Shown: positions 1-8,830, counted from the stretch's first letter. The stretch: DNA of 64,000 nucleotides from Glaciibacter superstes DSM 21135 (GCF_000421145.1 NZ_ATWH01000001.1:371116-435115); one strand, 5' to 3'. A program made the numbers and translations. The notes: generated by a model from the sequence alone, not told the origin.

Positions 1-594
1 CTCCCGCTCAGCCGCGACGAGATCCGCAGAACGATCGAGGGTTTCGCGCACGCGGCAGACGGCGTCGGCCTGGTGCTCTACAACCCCCCGCACGCGAAGA
101 ACCTGCTCGGTGCCGCGCAGCTCGACGAGCTGTGCTCCGAGTTCCCGGCCATCGTGGGCGTGAAGATGGCCGACGGGGATGCCGCCTGGTATGCATCGAT
201 GCAGGCGGTCTTCGAGCGGGTGTCGGTTTTCGTTCCCGGCCACCACCTGGCGACCGGACTGCAGCACGGAGCACGCGGCGCCTATTCGAACGTGGCCTGC
301 CTGCACCCGGCCGGAGCCGTGTACTGGGGTAAGCGGAGCATCACTGACCCTGAGTGGGGTCTCGGGGTTGAGCGCCAGATCGCCCGCTTCCTGGATGCGG
401 CGATCGCGCCCCTGATCGCGCGCGGCTACCCGAACGTGACCCTCGACAAGACGCTCGCCGCGGCCGGCGGGCACCTGGGTGATGTGAGCCGGGTGCGCTG
501 GCCGCATCCGACCGCGACAACGGAGGAGATCGCTCGCGTGCGCGAACTGGCCTTCCACATGCTCCCCGAGTTCCTCCAGCCCGCTGAGAACTGA
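1..594 (+). CDS. Dihydrodipicolinate synthase/N-acetylneuraminate lyase family protein (5' truncated)
   Basis: This is the C-terminal 197 residues of a DapA-superfamily TIM-barrel protein; the start lies left of the window and the frame is open from base 1. The segment has the YNPP motif (second residue of the Schiff-base relay Tyr) and the GVKMADGD motif with the catalytic lysine expected on strand 6. Family members make or cleave 2-keto acids through a pyruvate-lysine imine. It converges on the enolase-superfamily gene that ends at 611, and a second DapA-family gene lies at 1872-2792. A role in sugar-acid or keto-deoxy-acid breakdown is inferred from that context; the substrate cannot be read from the sequence. 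Confidence 0.85.
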   Translation, partial: LPLSRDEIRRTIEGFAHAADGVGLVLYNPPHAKNLLGAAQLDELCSEFPAIVGVKMADGDAAWYASMQAVFERVSVFVPGHHLATGLQHGARGAYSNVACLHPAGAVYWGKRSITDPEWGLGVERQIARFLDAAIAPLIARGYPNVTLDKTLAAAGGHLGDVSRVRWPHPTATTEEIARVRELAFHMLPEFLQPAEN

Positions 595-610
595 CCCGAA
601 GCGTACGCGA

Positions 611-1831
611 CTACTCGTCCCAGACTCCCGGCTCGTGCGGCAGCGCGTCCGGATCGACGAGGCTGCGGTAGACCGCTTCTTCCCGAAAGGGGAACTCCTG
701 CTCGATGGCCGGGTCGAGTTCGATACCGAGGCCAGGCGCATCCGTCAGTTGCACCTCGCCAGCTGTAACTGTCACGACGTTTCTCAACAGTTCCTCTCGC
801 AGCGGATACGCCGGCAACGGCCACTCGACGATCGAACCTGCGCCCGCCACCGCAGCGTGATAGTTCGCGGCGACGCCGACTCCGGCGCCCCAGCAGTGCA
901 CATACGTTGCGACGCCCGCATCGTTCGCGGCATCCATCACCTCGAGCACGGCGCCGAGTCCACCGATCACCGTGGCATCTGGCTGCACGATGTCGTAATA
1001 GCCGCCCCTGATCCGGTCGATCAGTTCCGCCGGCGTGGTGACGATCTCGCCGCCGGCGAGCGGGACATCCGTCAGCTGCCGGAGTCGTGGCGACTCGGCG
1101 ATGCGGTCGGGGCCGAGAATCTCCTCGAGAAACTCGGGCGCACGCCCGGAGCCGGCAACGACGGCGCGGATGAACGTGATGACGTCTTCCGGACGCTGCG
1201 ACGGAATCGTGAGGTTCTGGGTCATGTCGACGGCCACCTTCATGCCGGCCTCTGTCGCTGCCCGTTGTGTCCAGACGACTTTGTCGGTCTGGTGGGCGCG
1301 GGCCCGGATCTTGAACAGTGGGATACCGAGAAGGCCGACCGCGGCCAACTCCCCGGCCATCGCTGCGGGGCCGGCGGAGTCCCCGCCGCTCGCGTAAAGA
1401 GCAAGGCGCGGCTGGACCGTTGCCGCGGTTGTGACCGCGTCGCCCAGCATCCGCCACACCGGCACCCCGTGCAGCCGCGCTGCACAGTCTTGCAGCGCCG
1501 TCTCGAGCGCGCCGACCACGTGCCGCGCAGCGCCCTGGCCGCTCCAGTAGCCGGTCGCTGTGTGAACATCGCGAACGATCTCGCCGATCGACCGCACGTC
1601 TCGCCCCAGGAGCACAGGTGCCAGCAACCGGGCGATGCTCGTGAAGACGTGCGGCGCGAACACCGCCAGGTAGCCCTCACCGAGCCCGACCACCCCGTTC
1701 GCGAGCGTCACCTCGACAAAGCCGCTGGTGCGGAGGCCGCTCGGCAGGTGCAGCCGGTTCTCCATGCTGTTCGCCGGGTCGCCGTACGGCGCGCTCAGGA
1801 GAACGGGTCGAACGCCGACGATCTTCGACAT
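611..1831 (-). CDS. Mandelate racemase/muconate lactonizing (enolase) superfamily protein
   Basis: This 406-residue protein has the enolase-superfamily layout: an N-terminal capping domain (about 1-120) and a modified TIM barrel. Visible active-site candidates are K174-x-R176 in the FKIRAR segment, metal ligands D202 (VAVDMTQN), E236 or E237 and E262 (GGE), and D285 and H312 near the end of the barrel. The start is the ATG at 1831, preceded by the purine-rich GGAAGGGGAA; an open frame runs further upstream but reads through the intergenic gap. Many relatives dehydrate sugar acids to 2-keto-3-deoxy acids, which fits the lyase gene just upstream in the same direction (40-nt gap). The exact substrate is unknown. 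Confidence 0.85.
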   Translation of the reverse strand: MSKIVGVRPVLLSAPYGDPANSMENRLHLPSGLRTSGFVEVTLANGVVGLGEGYLAVFAPHVFTSIARLLAPVLLGRDVRSIGEIVRDVHTATGYWSGQGAARHVVGALETALQDCAARLHGVPVWRMLGDAVTTAATVQPRLALYASGGDSAGPAAMAGELAAVGLLGIPLFKIRARAHQTDKVVWTQRAATEAGMKVAVDMTQNLTIPSQRPEDVITFIRAVVAGSGRAPEFLEEILGPDRIAESPRLRQLTDVPLAGGEIVTTPAELIDRIRGGYYDIVQPDATVIGGLGAVLEVMDAANDAGVATYVHCWGAGVGVAANYHAAVAGAGSIVEWPLPAYPLREELLRNVVTVTAGEVQLTDAPGLGIELDPAIEQEFPFREEAVYRSLVDPDALPHEPGVWDE

Positions 1832-1871
1832 CCGTTCCCCTTCCCGCCAGTCGGTGAGGTGATCCGGCCTG

Positions 1872-2792
1872 CTAGCCGGCGACCACCTCGGTGGCCTCCG
1901 CGATGATCGGACGCAGCCGGTCGGCGAGCGCGAGCACTTCTGCCCGGTCTGCGCCCTCCAGTGGCCCCCATGGTAGTCGCGGCCGCCCGGCATCTGGGCC
2001 CAGCTCGTTCATCAGTTCCTTGACGAACCCGAGGCCGCCGTGGCGATCCGCCGAGTATGCGATGTCGCGGAACGGCTTGTGCAGGGCGAATGCCTCTGCC
2101 GGGTTGCCGGCATCGAATGCATTCACCACCCGGTGAGCCACTGGTGCGAGACCGTTGAACAGACTGCCGATAACCGCGTCAGCGCCGAACGCGAGCGCGG
2201 CGGGCAGCAGTTCGTCGCGTCCGAAATAGACGCGAACGGATGCGTCGACGGCGCGCGTCAGGTCGTACTCCATCAGGTCTTCGTCGGTGAACTTCACTCC
2301 GGCGAGTGTGGGGATCTTGCCGACGGCGCTCGCGACGACGTCGCTGGGGCGATGCGTCGAACCGGTCATGCTCGGGATGTGGTAATAGCAGAACGGCGTC
2401 GACGGCGCGGCGGCCGCCACGTCGGCGAGCCACGACGTGATGCGGTCGATGCTCGGCGTCTGGCCGTAATAGGGGGCGACGGCGGCGATCAGCTGCGCTC
2501 CGCTCTTCTCGGCGTGCGCGGCAAGTGCCTGCGCCTTCGCCAGCTCAGTGTGACCGACCTGCACGCCGAAGCCGAGGGCAGACGGACGCACATCCCGCCA
2601 CTTCTCAACCAGCGCGATGCGCTCGTCGCTGGAGAGCGACGGAAACTCCCCCGTCGTGCCACCGACAAACGCCCCATACACGCCGGTGGTCGTGAGGTGC
2701 TCGGCCTGCGCGCTGACGACATCGAGGTCCAACTCCCCCTGCGGGGTGAAGGGCGTCGGTGTCGCTGCCCAGATTTCCAGCCGTGAACTCAT
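1872..2792 (-). CDS. DapA-family aldolase/lyase, N-acetylneuraminate lyase-like
   Basis: This 306-residue protein is full length for the family. It has GGTTGE near residue 45, which binds the pyruvate carboxylate, the YYHIPSMTG segment with the catalytic Tyr near 137, and GVKFTDED with the Schiff-base lysine near 165. The YYHIP...G and GVKF(T/S)D signatures resemble eukaryotic-type N-acetylneuraminate lyases more than DapA. The ATG at 2792 has a GGAAGGTAAGGA ribosome site. It lies between the permease genes and the enolase-superfamily gene, so a dehydratase-plus-aldolase route from a sugar acid to pyruvate is likely. Sialic acid or 2-keto-3-deoxy acids are both possible substrates. Confidence 0.85.
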   Translation of the reverse strand: MSSRLEIWAATPTPFTPQGELDLDVVSAQAEHLTTTGVYGAFVGGTTGEFPSLSSDERIALVEKWRDVRPSALGFGVQVGHTELAKAQALAAHAEKSGAQLIAAVAPYYGQTPSIDRITSWLADVAAAAPSTPFCYYHIPSMTGSTHRPSDVVASAVGKIPTLAGVKFTDEDLMEYDLTRAVDASVRVYFGRDELLPAALAFGADAVIGSLFNGLAPVAHRVVNAFDAGNPAEAFALHKPFRDIAYSADRHGGLGFVKELMNELGPDAGRPRLPWGPLEGADRAEVLALADRLRPIIAEATEVVAG

Positions 2793-2868
2793 GTTCCTTA
2801 CCTTCCATTGCTCGAGCGAACGAGCTCTCTGTGCGACCCGGATGCTACGGGTCGTCAACTCTTCCGCG

Positions 2869-3702
2869 TCAGCTCTTCGATGCGCCCTCTGTCAGGCCGG
2901 CGACGACATAACGCTGCAGGAACACGAAGGCCAGGATGACCGGGATCGCGATCACCATCGACGCGGCCATGACGTCATTCCACTTGGTGCCGAACGCGTT
3001 GGACAGTCCGGCCAGGACGACCGTGACCGGCTGCATCTCGGCATCCGTCGCCAGCGCAAGCCCGAAGACGAACTCGCCCCACGCACCGAGGAAGGTGATC
3101 GCCGCGACGGTGATGATGCCGGGGAGGCTCATGGGGACGGCGATACGGATGAACGCAGACAGGGTGGTGCAGCCATCCGTCTTCGCCGCTTCGATGACCT
3201 CATTCGGCACCGAGAGGAAGTAGGGGCGCATGATCGTGATGGCCAGCGGGATGGCGAGCGAACAGTTGGCGATGATCAGGCCCTGGTAGGTGTTGACCAG
3301 CTCGGTGTTGCTGAACAATGCGAACATCGGCAGCGCCAGGTTCACCGCAGGCACCATCTGCACGACCAGGAACAGGAGGAGGATCACGGGCACGAACCTG
3401 ACCCGCAGCCTGGCCAGGCCGTAGGCGGCCGGAACCGCGACGGCGAGCGTGACGGCGGTGGTACCGGTCGCGATGATCGTCGTGTTGAGCAGCCCCCTGA
3501 TCAGGTCTGAATCGCCGAGCACCGTGGCATAGGAATCGAACGACAACGGGAGAGGCAGAAAACTCGGCGGTTTCACAAAGATGTCGCCGGCGCGCTTCAG
3601 CGAGGTGTTGATCATCCAGTAGACGGGAAGCAGGTACAGCACGGTGACGATGACCGCGGGGATCGCCCGACGCTTGCGCCTGGTTTCCATCGAGGTGCTC
3701 AT
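2869..3702 (-). CDS. Carbohydrate ABC transporter permease (MalG type)
   Basis: This 277-residue membrane protein has six predicted helices and a short basic N-terminus. The cytoplasmic EAA loop reads EVIEAAKTDGCTTLSAF followed by I..P...PG, the coupling site for the ATPase. No ATPase gene is in this operon, so a shared MsiK-type ATPase encoded elsewhere is expected, as is usual for actinobacterial sugar importers. Its start overlaps the stop of the upstream permease by 4 bp (ATGA), indicating translational coupling. It is the second permease of the sugar-acid operon that starts at 5947. Confidence 0.93.
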   Translation of the reverse strand: MSTSMETRRKRRAIPAVIVTVLYLLPVYWMINTSLKRAGDIFVKPPSFLPLPLSFDSYATVLGDSDLIRGLLNTTIIATGTTAVTLAVAVPAAYGLARLRVRFVPVILLLFLVVQMVPAVNLALPMFALFSNTELVNTYQGLIIANCSLAIPLAITIMRPYFLSVPNEVIEAAKTDGCTTLSAFIRIAVPMSLPGIITVAAITFLGAWGEFVFGLALATDAEMQPVTVVLAGLSNAFGTKWNDVMAASMVIAIPVILAFVFLQRYVVAGLTEGASKS

Positions 3703-4664
3703 GAGCGCTCCTCCCGTCTGATCGAGCGGAAATAGAAGATCGAGAGGAAGATCGGAACGATCAGCAGCACTGTTGTCGCCACGGCGGACTTGCCGAACTC
3801 GAAGAAGTTGAATGCCTGGTCATAGGCGTAGATCGGCAGGATGCTGGTGGCCCCGCCCGGCCCGCCACCGGTCATCAGGAAGACCGTGTCGAACGTCTTG
3901 AACGTATAGATGAAGCAGAGCAGCGCCGTGGTCACCGTCACCGGCCGCAAGATCGGCAGGGTGATGCTGCGGAACTGCTGCCACCGGTTTGCGCCGTCGA
4001 TCCGTGCCGCTTCGTAGAGGGTGACCGACACCGACTGCAGGCCGGCGAGCAGCAGGATCATCGCGAACGGGGCGAAGCTCCACGCACTGGCGATGACGAC
4101 AGCAGGCAGTGCCGTGCCGGGGTTGCCGAGCCAGAAGACGTCTTCGTGGATCAGGCCGAGGCCTCTCAGGATCGTGTTGAACAGTCCATAGCTGCCGTCC
4201 AGCATCCATCGCCAGACGTTGGCGCTGACGACGGTGGGCAGAATCCAGGCGGCGAGCACCAGGGCGCGCATGTAGTTGCGGCCGGGGAAGTCGGCTGTGA
4301 AGAGAACGGCCAGCGCCATGCCGACAACCAACGACAGGGCGACCGTTGCCACGGTATAGAGCAGGGAGATGCCGAGCGAGCTCCAGAACTCGGCGCGACC
4401 GAATTGGTCGATGTAGTTGTCGAGGCCGATCCACTCTGCGCCCCCTGAGACGATCTCGCGGATGCCGACGTCGAAGAAGCTCTGGCCGATGTTGTAGATG
4501 AGCGGATAGAGGACCGTGACGATGACGAAGACGATGGCGGGCACGAGGAACCACATGTCCCTCGACAGGCGTGGCCGTATCCTGCCCGCGGAACCGGCGC
4601 GCCCGACGGGGCCCGCTGGTCGCCCAGCAGGCCCCGCGCGGCGTGGTTGACGCAGGGTGGTCAC
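3699..4664 (-). CDS. Sugar ABC transporter permease (MalF/UgpA type)
   Basis: This 321-residue protein has about 35 Arg/Pro/Gly-rich cytoplasmic residues and then six predicted membrane helices. The EAA loop is visible as LYEAARIDGANRWQQF followed by I.LP.L.P. It pairs with the MalG-type permease, overlapping it by 4 bp, and it overlaps the upstream binding-protein gene by 4 bp (4661-4664). This tight coupling contrasts with the other two sugar operons in the window, where a gap with a hairpin separates the binding protein from the first permease. The substrate is probably the same sugar or sugar acid handled by the downstream enzymes. Confidence 0.93.
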   Translation of the reverse strand: MTTLRQPRRAGPAGRPAGPVGRAGSAGRIRPRLSRDMWFLVPAIVFVIVTVLYPLIYNIGQSFFDVGIREIVSGGAEWIGLDNYIDQFGRAEFWSSLGISLLYTVATVALSLVVGMALAVLFTADFPGRNYMRALVLAAWILPTVVSANVWRWMLDGSYGLFNTILRGLGLIHEDVFWLGNPGTALPAVVIASAWSFAPFAMILLLAGLQSVSVTLYEAARIDGANRWQQFRSITLPILRPVTVTTALLCFIYTFKTFDTVFLMTGGGPGGATSILPIYAYDQAFNFFEFGKSAVATTVLLIVPIFLSIFYFRSIRREERS

Positions 4665-5947
4665 TTCGCGAGTGCCTCGTCGATGCCGGTCTGTGCCGTC
4701 TTAAGAGCATCGGCCGTCGACGACGAACCGCTCAGGCTCGCCTGCAACGCGCGCTGCACGTGGGTGAAGACGTCGTTCGAGACGGCGGCGAGGTCGCCCT
4801 CTGGGGCCCAGGCGCTCTGCAGCTGCTCGGCGAACGTCGCGCGCACCGGATCCTCCGATTCGTCTGGGACATCGTCGCGAGCAGGAAGCTTGTTGCGCTC
4901 CGGGAGATAGGTGGCGAGCTCTTCTGGCTGCTGCATGAAGGTGATGAGATCCCAGGCTGCGTCGGCGTTCTCACTGCCTTCACCGATGGTGAGATTCTCG
5001 GCAGAGAGGAAGGTCAGCTGATCCTCTGACCCCTTGGGCAGAAGCGCGACATCCCATTCGAGCTCCGGGTTCTCTTCCCGCAGTACGCTGACGTAGGTTG
5101 CCGAGTTGATCATCATTGCGGCCTGTCCGGTGGCGAACTGGTTCTTCACGTCGTCTTCGTTCCAGGTGAGAACGCCGGGGGACATCGCTCCGGAATCCGA
5201 CATGGTCTTAAAGGAGTTCAGGGCCGTTTCCCCCGCCGGGCTGTCGAACTCGGCGAGGTCGCCGCCTTCGGCGAGGGTGCGGATGACGAGGCCTGTTGCC
5301 CCCTCTGCACCTTCGATGCCGCTGACGGCCAGGCCGCTCTTTCCATCGACGGCGAGCGCTGCTGCCGTCTCTTCCATCTCTGTCCAGGTGGTGGGAGGCG
5401 TCAGCCCTGCTGCGCCCAGCATGGCCTTGTTGTAGTAGACCGCGTAGGCGTCAGCCAGGTGCGGGATGCCGTAGGTTGCGCCGTCGACCTGGGTGGTCTC
5501 CCAGCTGGTCGGGAAGTAGGCATCCTGCTCGCCCCATTCATCGACCCGCTCGCTGAGGTCTTCAATCACGCCGGCGTCTGCCATCGCTGCGGTGTCGAAG
5601 GCGTTGATGAGAGCGACGTCTGGAAGGTCGCCGGCGGCCGCAGACTGGAGGAGCGTGCGGTTGAAGTCACCGAACGGGATGAAGCGCACGTCTACCGTGA
5701 TGTCGTCTTGCGACGCTTCGAAGCGGTCGATGAAGTCGTAGAGCGGGCCGCCGGTGGGAGTATCAGGGTCGCCGTAGTACTGCCAGAGGGTGATCTCTGT
5801 GCCAGAACCAGAGTCGTCGGAGCCCGAGCCGTCGGAGCCTCCAGCGCTGCAGGCCGTCAGGGTGACCCCCAGCGCGAAAACTGTCGAGATGCCGAGCGCC
5901 CTCGTGAGAATGCGCGATCGTGGTGTGGAACTGCTGCGTGCCATCAT
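4661..5947 (-). CDS. Extracellular sugar-binding lipoprotein of an ABC transporter
   Basis: This 428-residue family 1 solute-binding protein is the first gene of the operon. A lipoprotein signal is clear: basic N-terminus, hydrophobic stretch about 15-30 and a lipobox VTLTAC with the lipidated cysteine at about residue 33, followed by a Gly/Ser-rich linker. The mature part begins with the ITLWQYYGDP segment typical of sugar binders. Two adjacent ATG codons (5947 and 5944) could start it. A strong promoter with two operator palindromes lies immediately upstream. The downstream lyase and enolase-superfamily genes suggest an acidic or acylated sugar ligand; this is inference. Confidence 0.92.
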   Translation of the reverse strand: MMARSSSTPRSRILTRALGISTVFALGVTLTACSAGGSDGSGSDDSGSGTEITLWQYYGDPDTPTGGPLYDFIDRFEASQDDITVDVRFIPFGDFNRTLLQSAAAGDLPDVALINAFDTAAMADAGVIEDLSERVDEWGEQDAYFPTSWETTQVDGATYGIPHLADAYAVYYNKAMLGAAGLTPPTTWTEMEETAAALAVDGKSGLAVSGIEGAEGATGLVIRTLAEGGDLAEFDSPAGETALNSFKTMSDSGAMSPGVLTWNEDDVKNQFATGQAAMMINSATYVSVLREENPELEWDVALLPKGSEDQLTFLSAENLTIGEGSENADAAWDLITFMQQPEELATYLPERNKLPARDDVPDESEDPVRATFAEQLQSAWAPEGDLAAVSNDVFTHVQRALQASLSGSSSTADALKTAQTGIDEALAK

Positions 5948-5983
5948 TACCTCCGCGTTGAGAAACAGGACTGGTACGAGTTA

Positions 5984-5995
5984 TCAGATATCTGA
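5984..5995. promoter_or_regulatory. Operator palindrome 1 of the sugar-acid operon
   Basis: TCAGATATCTGA is a perfect 12-bp palindrome just downstream of the predicted transcription start of the operon beginning at 5947. A matching site lies at 6013-6026 with its centre exactly 30 bp away (about three helical turns), so both would face the same side of the DNA. The regulator is not in the window; a GntR-family repressor is a reasonable guess. Confidence 0.6.
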
Positions 5996-6004
5996 CTCCT
6001 AGGA

Positions 6005-6033
6005 ACGCTACTGTCAGATATCAGACAAGTCAA
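6005..6033 (-). promoter_or_regulatory. Promoter of the sugar-acid transport operon
   Basis: On the minus strand TTGACT (complement of 6028-6033) and TAGCGT (complement of 6005-6010) are separated by 17 bp. This is a good housekeeping-sigma promoter firing towards the lipoprotein start at 5947, with a predicted start near 5998. One operator lies in the spacer and the other just after the start point, so repression by steric block is expected. Confidence 0.6.
6013..6026. promoter_or_regulatory. Operator palindrome 2 of the sugar-acid operon
   Basis: GTCAGATATCAGAC is a 14-bp palindrome with one mismatched pair, sharing the CAGATATC core with the site at 5984. It occupies most of the spacer between the -35 and -10 boxes. 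Confidence 0.55.
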
Positions 6034-6253
6034 GTGAACTCCTGCCTCGGTTCCGTGCTTGCCGAATGGTCGAGTCCCTCTTTCGCTGGTCGAGCCTCTC
6101 CTAGCCGGCAAGCGCGCCCCGGAGCGCGGGTCGTCCTCCACAGTGATCGATGTCCGGCGATTCTCCACCATGCGGACCGAGCGGCGTCGACAAGGGCGTC
6201 CGTGCGGGTAGCCTCGCGGAGGATACGAGGCATCACGAACGAAGGAGAACACC

Positions 6254-6979
6254 GTGAGCGAAGCCAAGTTGGATCTGATCGCGAAACTGCTGGCGAAGGC
6301 CGAACAGACCACGCCGGAGGAGGCGAAGGCCCTGACCGAGCACGCCGAACGGCTGATGGTGAAATACGGCATCGAGCAAGCCCGGATCGATGAGCGACGC
6401 GCCCGCCTCGGGCAGACGCAAGAGGAGATCGTCAAGGAACGGATGCTGTTCACCGGGGCCTACGCGCGCGACATGCGCGAACTCGGCGGCGGGATCGCGC
6501 TCGCGCTTGGCACACTGAGGCCACTGCACGCTAAGCATCCTGACGGCGGATCGATCCTCTACCTCGTCGGCTACACGTCCGACGTGCAGCAGGCTCGGGT
6601 GCTCACCGCAAGCCTGCAGGTGCAGGCGATGGTCGCCATGCGGTCGTGGTGGGCGGCCGAACGCGAGGTCTACCGCTGGCACTCGGAAAGCGACAAGCGC
6701 CGCGCGCGCAGCAGCTTCGTCCGCGGTTTCGGGGTCGGCGCGGCGGGGCGCATCAGGGAGAACCGTCGCACCATCATCGAGGATGCCGGGAAGGGCACGG
6801 ACCTCGTCTTGGCATCGCGCCGGGATCGAGTGGATGCCGTGGTCGACGCCATGACGACCCGACGGGCTCGCGGTCGCGGCGGAGCCGACGCCGTGTCGTT
6901 CTACAACGGGCATCGGTCCGGCCGCGAGGCGATGACGGGGGGCAAGGCCGTTGGGTCCGGCAGGGCCCTGGGGCGGTGA
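6254..6979 (+). CDS. DUF2786 domain-containing protein
   Basis: This 241-residue cytoplasmic protein starts with GTG behind GAAGGAG. Its N-terminal 45 residues (LIAKLLAKAEQTTPEEAKAL...AERLMVKYGIE) are the DUF2786 signature, a helical module often found in small phage- or plasmid-like proteins and in actinobacterial chromosomes. The central part (about 70-150) is a mixed alpha/beta region seen in the same proteins, and the C-terminal 50 residues are Arg/Gly-rich. The biochemical function is unknown. It is monocistronic and transcribed away from the sugar-acid operon. Confidence 0.85.
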   Translation: MSEAKLDLIAKLLAKAEQTTPEEAKALTEHAERLMVKYGIEQARIDERRARLGQTQEEIVKERMLFTGAYARDMRELGGGIALALGTLRPLHAKHPDGGSILYLVGYTSDVQQARVLTASLQVQAMVAMRSWWAAEREVYRWHSESDKRRARSSFVRGFGVGAAGRIRENRRTIIEDAGKGTDLVLASRRDRVDAVVDAMTTRRARGRGGADAVSFYNGHRSGREAMTGGKAVGSGRALGR

Positions 6980-7099
6980 TGGCACTGGGGCGGACGCGGG
7001 ACAACTGGGGCACACCCAGCGCGGTTCCAGCCTTGAAATCTAGCCGATCCGCGAAGTCACCTTGTCACAGAAACTTGTGTCTCATCAGGTATTTTAGTG

Positions 7100-7188
7100 C
7101 GGAGACGGAGGGATTTGAACCCTCGGTACCCGTTAGGGTACTCCACCTTAGCAGGGTGGTGCACTAGGCCGGACTATGCGACGTCTCC
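7100..7188 (-). tRNA. tRNA-Ser (anticodon GCT)
   Basis: The minus strand folds into a class II cloverleaf: acceptor arms GGAGACG and CGTCTCC, an anticodon stem CCACC/GGTGG enclosing CTGCTAA (anticodon GCT), a long variable arm typical of serine tRNAs, and the T-loop GGTTCAAATCC. The CCA end is not encoded. It follows the LytR-CpsA-Psr gene ending at 7263. Confidence 0.97.
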
Positions 7189-7262
7189 TGGGCGCTCACC
7201 GAAGCAAACACACGACAGCAATCATAACTGCTCTGGGGCGTGGGTTCGACCACGCTGAACCA

Positions 7263-8528
7263 CTACTGATCGTCGAGCGTGCGGCCCTTCGAGCAGGTGT
7301 ACTCGCCGGCGGTCTGACCCGTTACCGAGTCCGGAAGCACCGTGACCGGAGCATCCGGGGTTGCGGGCGCACTCGGGTCGGCAGAAGGATCGGTAGCCGG
7401 AGCAGGGTCGGCCGTGACGGGCGCATTCGGGTCGATCGTCGCCCCGTTGCCCACCGTGCCACCGAGCTGCACCGGCTGGTCGGCCGCGATCGCAGCGAAC
7501 ATCTCATCGAATGCCGGCTGCAGCGGGTCAACGCCGCCTTCGGTGCTTCCGGTCGGCACTTGCAGGAAGACGACTTCGTTCAACGGGATGTCTTTCAGCG
7601 CCAGGGCGATCGACACCATACGGTCGACGTTGTTGAGGCTGTCAGACAGCGTCATGTTGCCGGTGGCCGCTTTCGCCAGCGAATACAGCTTTATCGGGTC
7701 CGCCAGCGTCTCCGCGCTCTTCACCGTCCGCACCAGCGACGACAGGAACACCTGCTGGTTGCTGATCCGGGTCAGGTCACTGCCATCACCGATACCATGC
7801 CTCGTACGCAGGAACTGGAGGGCGTCGTAGCCTTCCAGCGTGTGCTCGCCGACACCGAGGAACGTGTTCGTGTACTCGTCTTCAATCGGCTCGGCCACAC
7901 AGACCGGCACACCGCCCACAGCGGTCGACATCGCCATCACACCGCTGAACTGCACCTCTGCCGCAAATGGAATCGAGAGGCCGGTCAGTGCCTCAACCGT
8001 CTTCACTGTGCAGGCCAGTCCCCCATAGGTGAGGGTCGTGTTGATCTTCTGGTTACTCATCGCCCCGAACGTGCCACCCTCGGGGTCTGGGCACTCGGGA
8101 ATCGGCACATACATGTCCCGGGGAAAGCTGATCACGGAGGCATTGCTGTGGTCCTGCGAGATGTGCAACAGCATCGTCACATCGTTGAGGTCACCGGTTT
8201 CATCTTCGCCGCCGAACACTTCATCCTGCCCGGCTCGGCTGTCGCTGCCGACGACCAGCAGGTTCACGCCGCCGGCGATCGCACCGATCTGCGGAATCGG
8301 ACCCTGGGTCTTCTCATTCTCGAGATGCACGCTGGGCTGCACGCTGGCCGCAACATCGTAAGTGGCCACGGCCGCGACGGATACCCCGCTCACCAGGACG
8401 ACGGCCAGTGCCGCCGCGACGAACTTGCCGATGGTCTTAAACGGGTTCGACTTCTTCAGCCGGCCGTGCCTGGCAACGGGACCTGCAGCCCGTTTTCTGT
8501 TCGAGCGGGAACGTAGCTGGTCGCTCAC
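7263..8528 (-). CDS. LytR-CpsA-Psr (LCP) family cell-wall ligase, paralogue 1
   Basis: This 421-residue type II membrane protein has a basic cytoplasmic N-terminus, one transmembrane helix (about 35-58) and an external LCP domain. LCP signatures include NLLVVGSDSRAG, LNDVTMLLHIS, ISFPRDMYV and FLRTRHGIGDGSDLTRISNQQ, which carry the Arg and Asp residues that bind pyrophosphate and metal. The C-terminal tail is rich in Pro, Ala and Asp. LCP enzymes attach glycopolymers to peptidoglycan. The GTG start at 8528 has GAAGGGAG upstream. It is closely related to the next LCP gene (8831-10186); both share the ARHGRL motif before the membrane helix. Confidence 0.92.
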   Translation of the reverse strand: MSDQLRSRSNRKRAAGPVARHGRLKKSNPFKTIGKFVAAALAVVLVSGVSVAAVATYDVAASVQPSVHLENEKTQGPIPQIGAIAGGVNLLVVGSDSRAGQDEVFGGEDETGDLNDVTMLLHISQDHSNASVISFPRDMYVPIPECPDPEGGTFGAMSNQKINTTLTYGGLACTVKTVEALTGLSIPFAAEVQFSGVMAMSTAVGGVPVCVAEPIEDEYTNTFLGVGEHTLEGYDALQFLRTRHGIGDGSDLTRISNQQVFLSSLVRTVKSAETLADPIKLYSLAKAATGNMTLSDSLNNVDRMVSIALALKDIPLNEVVFLQVPTGSTEGGVDPLQPAFDEMFAAIAADQPVQLGGTVGNGATIDPNAPVTADPAPATDPSADPSAPATPDAPVTVLPDSVTGQTAGEYTCSKGRTLDDQ

Positions 8529-8607
8529 CCGGCTCCCTTCGTGTATTTGTGCTTTCTGAAGTACTCAGCTTTCCTGAAGTATTCCGTCTTCCCGAAGCAC
8601 ATCAGTG

Positions 8608-8692
8608 CGGAGGGCGTGGGATTCGAACCCACGAGACATTTCTGCCCACCAGTTTTCAAGACTGGCTCCATCGGCCGCTCGGACAGCCCTCC
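8608..8692 (-). tRNA. tRNA-Ser (anticodon TGA)
   Basis: The minus strand gives acceptor arms GGAGGGC and GCCCTCC, an anticodon stem CCAGT/ACTGG with loop CTTGAAA (anticodon TGA), a long variable arm and the T-loop GGGTTCGAATCCC. CCA is not encoded. It lies between the two LCP paralogues. Confidence 0.97.
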
Positions 8693-8716
8693 CAGTTCGC
8701 GAACGAACAACGCCCG

Positions 8717-8722
8717 ATTCTA
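8717..8722 (-). promoter_or_regulatory. Candidate -10 box for tRNA-Ser(TGA)
   Basis: TAGAAT on the minus strand sits 24 bp before the 5' end of the tRNA, the spacing expected for a short 5' leader. No convincing -35 box is seen, so this is a weak call. Confidence 0.35.
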
Positions 8723-8830
8723 ACCGATGACACGCCCGTCAGCCTGACAGGACAATCTGAAAAGGTGCTGGAACGCCGCGGTGGTCGGTAAAAACGGATG
8801 CCCCCAATACAGGGGACGGGCCGTTACGAT

